Shown here: in pieces, positions 1 to 10,830 of the stretch
Position numbering within the stretch: the stretch's first letter is position 1
How the letters are laid out: the number at the start of each line of letters is the position of its first letter
NCBI GenBank assembly: GCA_029207755.1
Contig: JARCOQ010000008.1
Coordinates: forward strand, 28,261,021 to 28,325,020
Source: Chamaea fasciata
Lineage: Eukaryota; Chordata; Aves; Passeriformes; Sylviidae
Direction of reading: 5' to 3'
DNA: 64,000 bases
The notes under the pieces: model-generated
Told to the model about the DNA's origin: nothing
Databases searched by the model: none
Seen by the model: only the letters and a program-made list of their open reading frames with translations
Translations under genes and position numbers: made by a program

Positions 1-468
1 CTATAAATCCACATCAGCATGGACTCACATGGAACATAATGTGCTGTGAAATTTCTCATTTTTGGAGGGATCTTGCACTGAAACCAGGCATCTTCAGCTG
101 AGTCAGTGGAAGTAAAAGAGTGCCTATCACTCTGCAAAACTGGGTCAACAATATGATGCTTTAAGTTGATTTTGATCTTCAAATCTTTGAGCGGTTTTCT
201 TGTTAAAATGATGTATTTGGTCATCTCAGAAGACAGAGACCCATATATATGTTAAGTAGCCTGTAAGACCCACTTTCTATATTCTAAATCAACTTTTCTG
301 AAATAATTCCAGGCTCTTTTTAAATGTCTTCTAAGCTGCATTGATTATTGCTCCGGAAGCCCTTCCCCACCATAACTCTGGATCTCAATATGAAAAGAGA
401 AAGATTTACAAGCCTGTCAAGCTGACTTTAATACATCTCTTGCTCAGATGTGACCCACATGACTTTAC
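1..468 (-). other. SEMA5B: SEMA5B intron, 5' portion only
   Basis: This is the beginning, in transcript sense, of the intron after the 214 bp exon. It opens with gtaaagtcat. No continuation exon encoding the expected EPNFV-like peptide was found here, so the acceptor lies outside the window. I see nothing else in it. Confidence 0.9.
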
Positions 469-682
469 CATTGAGCCATTTGGAGTTGTATTGTGCTGTC
501 CTAAGTGGGGGAACATTTCCAAGGCTGCGGTAAATAGCAGGATCCCGTCCAGAAAAATCAATCACAGTTGCAGCATAGAGCTCTCCTCGTGATGTAATCA
601 CAGCTGTCGAGTTATGCCGAGGGTCGTATGGGCACCGAGCCACTCCATTAATTCTGTCAATGATTTTGCTGAGGTTTCCTAC
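469..682 (-). CDS. SEMA5B: SEMA5B coding exon, 214 bp (sema domain)
   Basis: This 214 bp exon begins in phase 0 with VGNLSKIIDRINGVA and continues RCPYDPRHNSTAVI, GELYAATVIDFSGRDPAIY, RSLGNVPP and RTAQYNSKWLN. It ends with the first G of a split codon, which in the family is Glu (EPNFV follows). The acceptor is ccttttaaatacag and the donor is gtaaagtcat. GRDPAIYRSLG and RTAQYNSKWL are strongly conserved class 5 semaphorin blocks. YDPRHNSTAVI favours SEMA5B over SEMA5A (YSPQHNSTALL there, from memory). N-L-S and N-S-T are potential glycosylation sequons. The open frame running past the donor to 428 is intron read-through. The next exon is not within 1-468. Confidence 0.97.
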
Positions 683-1420
683 CTGTATTTAAAAGGAGAG
701 AGAAGAAAATTTAAAGAGCATCTGGCTTTCTTAATGATATAAAGAATTTGGTTTGCCCACGAGTACCTATGAGCAAATCCCTGATTTTTAAAAATCAGGT
801 AGCTATGAGAATGTAATCTTAGTGATGACTGAAAATTGATCTTTACAGCCATCATTTGCCAATTTAAGAAGTTGTGTCTGAGCCTCACTGATCCTATTGC
901 TTTGTACAAAGGGTGACTCCCCAGCCAATAAAGCCCAAACCCACTTGGTGTAATCAGGTGCTCCTGGTGCAAGCACAGGTTTTTAATCTTCCATAGATAG
1001 ACACCTCCTGAATACATAGTGGCCTTAAAAAAAACATACAGATAAATGTTTCTCTGGGCCTACTCCTGTCTGCCTTGAGTCCAAAGGGAGTTTTGCCATT
1101 TATTTTAAAGCAACTTTAAAGTATTCAGCTCAGGAGGTACTCACAGCTAAGCTTGTCTATATTCCCCATTTCCAGTGCCGTGCCCAAGGTTTACATGAAC
1201 AGCACTTTGTCCAGACCAAACTCACCCATAACATGAACTTTGCTCCCCAACTGCAGACACACTCATTGCCCCAAAGCAGCCCAAAGAAGAAAACCAACAT
1301 AATTTCAGTCAAGTACATTTAGAACATATTTTGTGCAGCCATGATAGCCTGCCAAATGACTATCCTTCCCCAGAGCATGTATCCAACCCTCTCCATCCCT
1401 GTAAAAGAGGCAAAACAGAC
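683..1420 (-). other. SEMA5B: SEMA5B short intron (738 bp)
   Basis: This is the only short intron visible. It runs from the weak donor gtctgttttg to the acceptor ccttttaaatacag, which is preceded by a good pyrimidine run (ttcttctctctcc). The following exon begins GTAGGA, so the acceptor AG is directly followed by a donor-like GT. I see no repeats in it. Confidence 0.93.
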
Positions 1421-1519
1421 CTGTCGACTGGAACACACTGGTGAAAAGGCATTGGTACCACAGGTGAAAACCTTCTTGCCATAAACAATCAGCACACGGA
1501 CATAGTTCTGGCACTCTTC
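1421..1519 (-). CDS. SEMA5B: SEMA5B coding exon, 99 bp (sema domain, CGTNAF motif)
   Basis: This exon has exactly 33 codons, phase 0 at both ends. It opens EECQNYVRVLIVYGKKVF and continues TCGTNAFSPVCSSRQ. C-Q-N-Y and C-G-T-N-A-F-x-P-x-C are hallmark semaphorin motifs with disulfide-forming cysteines. The acceptor is gtgtccatatag, with a modest pyrimidine tract. The donor is gtctgttttg, which departs from the gtaagt consensus at +3 and +4. A longer open frame over 1544-1305 on the same strand is a different, meaningless frame. The V-R-V-L-I-V and S-S-R-Q-V-G-N-L-S context fits SEMA5B better than SEMA5A. Confidence 0.96.
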
Positions 1520-2278
1520 CTATATGGACACAAGACAGGGACAAAGGATTTTTGAAAATTTTTTTACATTTAAAAAATACCTGTATTGCAGCAGGAATGC
1601 ACTTTCCTTAGCTCTAACTTGGGCTGAGGTTTGTTGCCTCAAGTAGCACACAGCAGTAGGGAGCCAGCAGTCTAAGGGAGCAAGCCCAATTTGCTGGTTA
1701 TTTCTCTAACCGTAGCCCTGCACAGTCCTGGGGTAGGATGTTATCCATCAGGTCAATTTTGTCATAGCTACAAGTGCCTCTTTCTGTGCTCTGCTCAGAT
1801 TGGAGGAGAAATTCTCCCTTTTTCCATGATGATACTTCTGACCTATTTTTCCAGTAATGCTGCAGCTTTGAAAACATTACCAAGACACCAGCTCCAGTGA
1901 AGGACAGCAGGTCTGTCTGCACTATAATTCAAATCAGTGCCAGCAGCAAAACAGCAGGAACTTCTCTTTAAGAGACCAGCCTGGTCAGAGAATCTCGTGC
2001 CTGAGCAGGCTGTTACTTCCTGCCTCCCAGAAGATTATGTGCTCAGGATTTTCCATGGTAGAAGGCGTTTCTCTTTCAGGCCAGGCCAGTGAGAAATAGC
2101 AAGTTCCCAGTTTCAGCTGCTTGACCACTTGCTGATACCAACAGACAACTCCCTCCATATGTCAGTTCCCAAAGGTGTGGGGGTCCTGCCGTCCCATGCT
2201 GTGCTGGAGTGGCAGCACAAGGCTGCAGTTGCCTTTTTGTTCAGAAAATCACCTCCATGTTCTTAGAGAGAGCCATGG

Positions 2279-2291
2279 TCTCTCTCTCTCC
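2279..2291. repeat. Short (TC)n run
   Basis: A run of about six TC dinucleotides within ggtctctctctctctcccc. Confidence 0.7.
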
Positions 2292-3120
2292 CCACAGCCT
2301 CATATCCAGAGACCTGTGGAGTGCAGATCAGGCTAACTGAGCCTCTCCTGGACTTAAGTAGTTGGGGTGGAGGAGGCCATGTAAGACAGGAACTTTCTAA
2401 CAATACACACAGGGAAAGGGAGGTGAGAGACTAGTGTGCAATTCCCAGAGGCAGTGCAAGAGGCTGCAGAGCCACCTGCTCCAAGGATCCCCCAAAGAGC
2501 CCCAATGAGCCACACGCACCAGCCTGCCTGCCCCAGGCCCTGGGCCACCTCAGAGGAGAGGATATGAGCGATGACTGGGCCCTAAGGGAAGAGAGTCTAT
2601 TATGTTGTACCATAAACAGAAAAGGAAACTTGTTAAAAAACAGCAACCTCAGCTGGGTTACCCGGGCTGCTTTGCTTTCTTCCCTCCAATTGATCATCAT
2701 TTGCCACTAAGTTGAGCCTACAGCTGCAGACACCACTTCTCCCTCCTGTATGCAGCAATCATTCAGCAAGTGCCTTTCTCACAGTGCTCCATGCTGTTGA
2801 TCATTTCCCTGAAGACTTCATTTGCAAGACTCAGCAGTGTAAAAACACCCCCTATCATCTGGAAAGGAAGAGGCTTGCTTCGTTGGATCACACACCATCT
2901 TATTTCATTTGCTGTTTGGAAAGGATTTAACGTAGAAACCTGCGAGGGTTAGCCACAGATGGCAACTGCATGGACATGATATATGATCCTTGCTTTTGAA
3001 TGGCACAGACTGCACTCCAGAGCCTGCCCAGGAGCACTTGCCCAGCCTAGAAAGAGGCTACTGGGTGCCACAGAGCACATGCTGCCAGTCTTGAGGGGCA
3101 GCAGGAATCACGTATCCAGT

Positions 3121-3150
3121 GCACCAAAAAATGAGGCACCCAAAAATGAG
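3121..3150. repeat. 15 bp tandem duplication
   Basis: Two adjacent 15-mers, gcaccaaaaaatgag and gcacccaaaaatgag, differ at one base. Confidence 0.8.
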
Positions 3151-6100
3151 GTGGGAGCTCAGATTCATAGCTGAGTCAACTCTTTTATTTCAGAAGCAGA
3201 TCAGTCATGGTGATTGTGCATCAGTCGATCAAACATGACCTTGAGAAGCACTGTCCCACCTGCTGTGTGTTGAGAATAGTGGTCTCATTGCTTCCTTTAG
3301 CAAGACAAAGCAAGAGGTCTTGCCAGCCTCTCTGCCCTCTCCTGTCATTGCTGCATGGTGCTGGGAGTCCTGTCAGTTCCTTCCTGCCCTAGAGATGTCT
3401 GTGTTTCATGACTGGGTTAAGTAATCCCTCTTTCTGTAGAGTACAGTTATTCAATCCCACATAATTTTAGGACCACTATATATTTGACTGCAAAGTACTA
3501 AAAACCCTTGAACGAATGCTGTAAAAAAAAAAAGTATTAGGTTGTCTCCCAAAAGAGTGTTGTTTTCAGAATATGACTGATTTGCCATCTAACCTACAAT
3601 CCAGTTCTGTACTCAAATTTCACACAATAAGAATATCCAGCTGCTCCCCCTCCACTGCCACCATTCTCTGCTTTGTGCAGCTTCTGACCTAGAACAGCTA
3701 AGACCAGTTATGTTGCTGGACCCTTTCCTGCCTAGCTACTACAATGTATTCCTAACTAAAGTCCTGTCCAGAAAAAATCTAAAATCCTAATTTGGAGAAT
3801 TCTCTTTATTTGCACAGAGCTGTATTACAGATTAACAAACCTCTGTTTCTATAAAAATCTTCCCAGCTGAGAAGATAACGCACAAAAATAATTTCTGTGG
3901 AAGGTTATGTGCTGCAGTCTGCTGGCAGTGATGAATCTGTTGCACACTTTTACTCCATTTTTACTGCTTAAAAATAATGCTGCCAGGTGTGGGCCATGTC
4001 TACCTGTAGCTGTTCCTATGAGTTAACTGAGCAGGCATTTTCCCTAGACCTGCCTTACTGATGGTGGTAGCAGCACTCCATGCTCTTGGAGGGAGAGCAA
4101 TGATAATATGCTCATTTCATGGACTGGTCTCAAAGCAATTTAGACACTTTAAGTAATGTTCTGAAACAGATGCACATTGTCTGCCCAGCTCTCTCAGCTG
4201 GGGGAATTGAAACAATGCAGGTGCTAAACTCGCTGTGGTCACACACACTGGGTTAGAGGACACACGCAAAGGTCTGACTTCCAGACCACATCTCCCCAAC
4301 CTGCCTGGCCCAAAGAGGAATACGGTGCTCACTTCGTGTTTCTTATTGCTGTACCCATGGCCAGTCACATCAGTCTATGAAGCCTCCAACAAAAGCAAAG
4401 AAACAAAACCACTTAAATGCTCCAGCTTGCAGGATTTTTCTCAAGACAGTGTTTGGGAGATTTAATTAGATCCTCTTACTACCCTATTCTCAAAATAAAT
4501 AGCAAGGAACAGCCGCCTCTCTGTGTTCTTTAAACCAGCCCGGATTTGCTCTGAAAAGTCATTCAATAGAGTGCTCTCTGCAACAAGTCATAGCTGAGGC
4601 AACTGGATAGTAGGATGATCTCACAACCCCCTACAGAAAATACAAACTATTTAATGCAGTTTCTTCCATGTGTCTGGAAAACTCTAGGCACACAGGAAGC
4701 AAAAATCAGATGGGCTGTAATATAAGCAGAAAATTTGGCAAGTTTGAACTCACCTCTGTCCAGACAAGACAATATTTGGATCCTGCTCTCACATTATGGA
4801 GCAGACAGTAAAGTCTGTGTATGATCAGTCTGCAAATCTCATCACCAGAAGATATTACAGGGATCAAGAGATTAAGGTTTTAAATAAAGGGGGAAGACTG
4901 CATATTTATATGGTTAATAAGAATAACTCAGTTATATTAGTTAGGATTATTATTATTAAATATATGGCAGAGCTGATAAAAACCTGTGGCTCACCACCAA
5001 AGAATTAAGCGTATTTCTGATTTTCCTATGAATGTTTATGTTACACACTTTGCTCCTTCCCCAAAATTACCTGGTACTTATCCCTTTATTGAGATAGGGC
5101 CATAAATTTAGAAGGTATCACTTTTCTCAGTCTAATGACCCTTGTTTTCCTAGAAAGGAAGAGGACATGACTTCTAATGCTCAAGACTACAAGGCCACAG
5201 GATCTCACAGTCAGAACAAACTGCACTGAAGCCCCTTCCTGCCACCTCCTCAGTTTAAGCCTATTCTCATTTATTTAATTTTTTTGTAGTATTTAGAATT
5301 ACTATTCAAGCACTGACTGTGAGTGCTATATGTCCCTGACTGTGGACAGGACCAGGTTTCTTTCTAGCTCACAGAGACATCAGGTTGCTTTCAGAGCACA
5401 ATTCAAACCTGAGAAGCAAGAGTGGTGCCCTATTACCGCCTCCATTCACATGGACAGATCAGCAAATGGAGGGGCTGACCTCCTGCAGCTTCAGTTTGAG
5501 GTAAAGTTCAGAAAAGTTTCAGGCTGCTGCAAATAAGTCAGCTGTAGGTGTTTCTTAGTTGTTTATTCTGTCATTTCTAAACTCCAGAGTTCTAAAATGT
5601 TATAAACCCTTAATCTCATTGTACAGATGCATTTTTCTTTGAAAGCAAAGCTATACACAGGCACTACTTTAATGACTTTCTAGTTTAAATAAACTACCCA
5701 AGCCCTGTTGTCAGAGATCTCCTTTTTAATTCTTGGTTAACACTATTTCATGACATACTGATCTATTTTACAGTTAAACATTGTATAGGAAAATAGCTGT
5801 TGCAGACAGTCTGCCACGTTCAGTAGAGAAACACAGACTCCTGGAGCACAACCTGGAGTTCCGAAAATCAGCCAGCAGAACTCCAAGTTACCCCTTCTGT
5901 GATATTTTAGAGTGCAACAAACATTTAGTTTATCTGCTGTAGTTTATTCCAATTTGTTAAAAAAATAAGCCGGACCAAACTTGGTTCTTGAGCACTGCTA
6001 TTGATACACTCTCAGACATCTGTATTTACTGCCTTGGACGAGCAATTCTGCTACTCATTTTAATCCAAGGCCCCAACCAAACCACCCTTCTCCTCTGAGT

Positions 6101-7530
6101 GGAACAAATAGCAAAGAGAATTGCTAATGATTTTTCCAGCTAAATGTTCTTTAATAGACTTCTAATCAAATTTATTTGGGGGGTGATTCTGCATTGATAG
6201 CTTAGCAGAAGTAATAGGAATGTAGGTTCAGGTCCCTATTCCCCAGGGAATACACAGGGGATAAAAGTATTTGATGGCCTCACAGTTATTTCTGTTTCCC
6301 CAGGGGTTTCTGTGGTGCTTCTCCTACCTGGATTCCTATTATTTTTAAGTGGTGTGGAGTTTCCCAGTTCCACCAGATAAGCAGATAAGCATCCTCTTTG
6401 TGACACATAGTCACTGGAGGGTCTGAAATAGCTCATTCCTCCTTTAGCTCAGCAATTTCTATGCACCAATCCCATTCCACCAGGCTGAAGCCTTGGGCTA
6501 GGATTTCCCTGTAACCTTGTGCATCCACAGCAACAGGACACCATACAAAGAAAAAAAAGAAGAAGCAGCTGTACTGGAAATGCAGTGGGACAACCCAGCT
6601 GGATGCCTGGATGCCTATCGGAGAGCACTCTCACTCCTTTCTTGCTCCAGAAATGTTAGTGCATCATCTTCCTCCTGGCTACACAAAGCTCTCAGGGCAG
6701 AATGGAAGAGCTGCCATTTCTCACTGTCCATTTCCCCAAATGGTTTCTTTACACAGTTTAAAAAGATGGTGTGCTGCTTTTGGAACATTAACAAATAATT
6801 CGGTGCTTAGACAAAAGAAAGACCAAAGTTCTAATGTTTAAAAAGCCACAATTTTCCATGTTAGGCAAAATTCCTTAGATGTGGTGGATGGCCGTTGTTA
6901 TGCAGAGACAAACCAATTACAAACTAGGAACTGAGCAACTCCTAATGAAATTAAATACAGCTCTTCCCCTTCTGCTCTATCCATCATTCATTTTAACTAC
7001 AACCTCTGGATGATTTCATTTGGAAGACACAAAGAAAGGCAACATAACACTGACTTTGTTCTCTGCACTGTCTCAGTAATGTGGATGTTTTCCAGGGGAC
7101 AGTTTAAAGATATTGATCATGCGACACTCTATAAATGGTGCAAAAATAAGAATGATTACTTGTGGAAGCCAGCGTGGCTCTCCAGAGACATGGCAAGAAA
7201 AGCATGTACACTTCTTTGAGGAAACCACAAGTTTTAGTTGATAAAAACAACATCAATGAAAGAGACTTTTCTGAGGTGTTTGTTTTAATACTGCATGATA
7301 TATTGCAGAGAGTTAATTTTAAAATCAGGTTCAGGAACTTATACATTAAGTGATTAAAATCTGATAAATTACTGTGATGAAAAAAATCCTCAAATTGAAA
7401 TCACTCATAAACTTGCTGTTCTAGTGGAGGCCCAGCTGGGATGGTACTGGCCCAATATCAACATTTTTCTTAGCAAACATATAACCTGAAGACGGCAAAA
7501 GCTGCAACTAACAGTGAGGCCAATGCCTCA

Positions 7531-7533
<3 letters not shown>

Positions 7534-7563
<30 letters not shown>
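7534..7563. repeat. (TA)15 microsatellite
   Basis: Fifteen uninterrupted TA units, likely polymorphic. A perfect 8 bp inverted repeat, agtgaggc-caat-gcctcact (7513-7532), immediately precedes it. Confidence 0.97.
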
Positions 7564-7569
<6 letters not shown>

Positions 7570-10500
7570 TGTGCCAGGATGGTTGGTGAGCTGGACTTAA
7601 CGAAAAAAAAGCGCATTTTTTAAAGATATTATGCATTAAAGAAAGAGGAACAAAAGGGCTTTATGTATGAGCACAGAGATTACATCCCAAGAGTAGAAAC
7701 TGTGAAAAAGATTTAGTGGTCACAGTGGCCAGGCAATTCTGCATGAGGAGCTTACAAAACTGCCATGTATATGAACTGGGGAGGGTGGAAGGCTGTTTTA
7801 ATCACACTCAGGCATTAGAGAGATTGACAAGGGAATACAGGTGAAAAATTGGAGTGTGCAGAAAACAGACAGAAAGTATTCAAGGGCAGTAGAAAAATGA
7901 CTTAGAGAAAGAGACTTGGAGAACTCATCTTTTTACTTTATCAAAAAGCAAAAGTACTGCATTGAAAAGAGCATGTAAGTGCCTCTGTAAAAAAATAAAT
8001 ATTGGTAACTAAAGAGCTCTTTAATCAAGCAGAGAAGGGCAAAACAAAATCCAGCCACTCAAAACTGAGGCCAGATCCAAATCAAAACTAAAGTACATGT
8101 TACAAGGGAAGGTGATCTGCCATTAGAACAACCCAGCAAAGCACAGGGAGCACATTTGCTTAAGGCCTTCAGTGCAAAACTTTCCATCTTTTTCAAAAAG
8201 GTACAGCAGACAAACACAGGTACTGAGCTCAATTTAGGAATAAGCAAGTGAAATTCATGGCCAGAGGTGTCAGAAAAAATGGTACATTAGACCATTTTTA
8301 GACCTTAGACCTGAGACCCGAGACCCAGATTTTTCATCTGCCTCTTCTCTAGACAGTAAGTACTCAAATGGGAAGTAACTATTATAATAATTACACTTCT
8401 GTGATATGCATTTTGTGGCTTTTATTCTTGTGTTTCTTATTTTTCTTTGGGTATAGCTCTGTACATTTTAGGAAGAGAGTTTCTAAGCAGCAGGAAGAAT
8501 CTTATTTAGATACTCAACAGGCACAATAAAAAAAGCATTTTAATACATGAGCCAGTTTTGAAAGCTTCACCTAAAGTACATATATTATTAAATGGGCAAG
8601 GAAAATTTACCAGTCATATAACTTAGGGAAACTAGACTGTGAATTAATGTAAGATCCAAAGGTTCTCCTTATTTCTAGCCTCTATCACCACATATCTAAG
8701 TGTCTGACAATCCATAACCTATTTATCATCAAATCATCTGTGCTGGGTAGAAACCTGCCATTAGTCAAGTTTTGACAAAGCAGAGCTGAGGCAGACAGAG
8801 CTCTGCACCTTGTACCACCACTGCACAGCAGAATCAGAAGTGTTCACAGCAGTGCTGCCCTCACCTCCTGCATTTACCCAGCCAAGGGCAGAGATCCTGG
8901 GTCAGATCTGGACTTAGCTGGAGCAGAGCACTTCATCAGCTGCCTAGACTGAACTCAGTATTTTTGAGCTGGTGCTGAGTCATTTCTCTGCAGTGTAACT
9001 AACAATGAATGTACAGGGGGACTCAGCTGTGGACACAGAGGTTAGTGTAGAGACAGACCTAGGAGATCAGTGTTTGCTTAGCCACCGCAGAATCCTTCTG
9101 CCTTTGTAGCTTCCTGTCTTCTTGTCAGAGTCTTAGTCAACACCTTTGTTTGCCATCCATTGTATATCAAGAAGTGCCTAACAGACTGCTTAGCTGCTGT
9201 TCCTCCAAACTTCACTCATGGTCACTGCACCCACCAAATGATTTCAGACTCTGGGTCACAATCACATAAACTCAGCTGTTCAGAGCATTTTGCTCATGTA
9301 ATTTTTTTGCAGTGTGAGAAGGCAACAGTGAAGATACTCAGACCATTGCTTACTTTTGGCATAACAGTAGCAAAGATTGAAATGACCCTAGAAGTTGTTC
9401 AGTCACATGTATAGCTTTATCCAGGGGTTGACAAAATATTTCTTGGCTATAAATACAAATTCTTCATGAACAACAGGATACAACCTAAATCTCACAGACT
9501 TTACAATGGAAGAAAAGAGGAAAACCTTTCTTTGCACACCGAAAGTGCAAATATCACAAATTCAAAAATTCCTCATGTCTTGGATTTTGGAGTTTTTCAA
9601 TTTTGTCCTACTTCTTCTCATTGTTGACCGTGTTTGGTGTTTGCCCATCCCAACCAATTTTCCTTCCAGGTTGATTTTCCTGCATAATGTAGTTTCTACT
9701 TGAAACTCTAAGAGATGTTCTAGGATACCCATACTACTGTTCTCTACAGGTACACAAAGCAAATTGTTGCCTATCTGGCAAAACTCAAGCTAGCTCTTTT
9801 TTTTTGTGTGTATATACAAGTTAATACAGTAATCACATAAACTTTATTATACAAAAACAGTATTGTCAATGGAAGATCAGATAATCCCGTGTTTAAAGCA
9901 AAAAACTGGAATGTGGCAGATTCCAGCATTTTGGGCAAGCCACACAATCACTCTCTGCTTGATTGTCTGTGCCTAATCAAAGACTGTGCTTATTCTATCT
10001 TATCTTTTGTCCAGCTCCTCTGGTTTGGACTGAGAGCTCTTTGCAGTGTTGTATTAAAGACTATGGACACCCTCTCAGTTGAGGACTGAAGGTTTTTAAA
10101 GGGCATGAATATCACATTTGAAAAATCAAAAAAAATCCTGCTTTTAGATAGATTCCTTTGTTTTAGCTTTTCAGAAGAAGGGCAGAAAGGCCCCATGGCT
10201 GGATCAGAAATGCCTGCAAACTCTGAACTTCTGGGACAGCATGTGCAAGTTCAAGGAATTTTTACTTCAAACTGCAGTTTAACAGAGTGCACCTGTCTCC
10301 AAAGCAGCTCTGTGATATTCAACCTGAACAGATTGCAGTGTGTGAGCACATTTCATTCTCACCTTCCAAGAAATTATACAACTATGAACTCCAACTGCAA
10401 GCAAACATTGAATCCCATGTGGCTGAATGTCAGTGGCTCATTGCTGAGGACCTGGGCTAAGCCAGCCTGGCCTCACATCCCTCTGCAGGATGTTACCCCT

Positions 10501-10767
10501 GGCTTGCCACCACTCTGCTCTCCGATGTGTCACAAATTGTGTCCTCTCCAGCAGTGAAATCATCTTTAAATTTCATGCAGAGCAAGTGTAATAACTTGGA
10601 CAGGGGGCCTTTGAAGTGGCTGGCTTGGTGGTGCTTATACCCACGTGGCAGTACAGCTAAACTGCTGCAAATTTGAGACTCAAACTGGTGTCAGACATTC
10701 TCGGTGTGGATTTCACTTGTTGAAAATATATTTACCCGTAACATCATGGTAACATAGAAAAACTTAC

Positions 10768-10830
10768 CTCTGTTTTCCCTTTACTTTGACAGGACCTCCT
10801 GGTGTCTTCATCTGAACCCCATGCTGTTGC
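10768..10830 (-). CDS. SEMA5B: SEMA5B coding exon, 63 bp (sema domain)
   Basis: This exon has exactly 21 codons in phase 0 at both ends. The peptide begins ATAWGSDEDTRRSC and ends QSKGKTE. The acceptor is ggtttttcag and the donor is gtaagttt. The S-x-x-x-DTRRSCQSKGKTE stretch is the main discriminator from the paralogue SEMA5A. In human SEMA5A, as I recall it, this segment reads DEATKKAC then YSKGKSK, whereas human SEMA5B has SSEDTRRSCQSKGKTE. The Cys is one of the conserved sema-domain cysteines. Because the exon is symmetric (0-0), skipping it would remove 21 residues without a frameshift. Confidence 0.96.

Larger units (their letters stand above)
1520..10767 (-). other. SEMA5B: SEMA5B intron (about 9.2 kb)
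   Basis: This intron is mostly unique AT-rich sequence. Recognisable contents are a CT microsatellite near 2279-2291, a 15 bp tandem duplication at 3121-3150, a 15-unit TA microsatellite at 7534-7563 with an adjacent palindrome, and an open plus-strand frame at 10105-10557 with no recognisable product. I see no exons in either orientation. Confidence 0.88.

Noticed and set aside
428..468. Continuation of the semaphorin frame past 469 toward 428
   Set aside because: It follows a good donor (gtaaagtc) and the peptide departs from the family after KWLN, so it is intron read-through.
1305..1544. Minus-strand open frame of 79 codons covering the 99 bp exon
   Set aside because: It is in the wrong frame. 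The adjacent frame gives the semaphorin EECQNY and CGTNAF motifs with proper splice sites.
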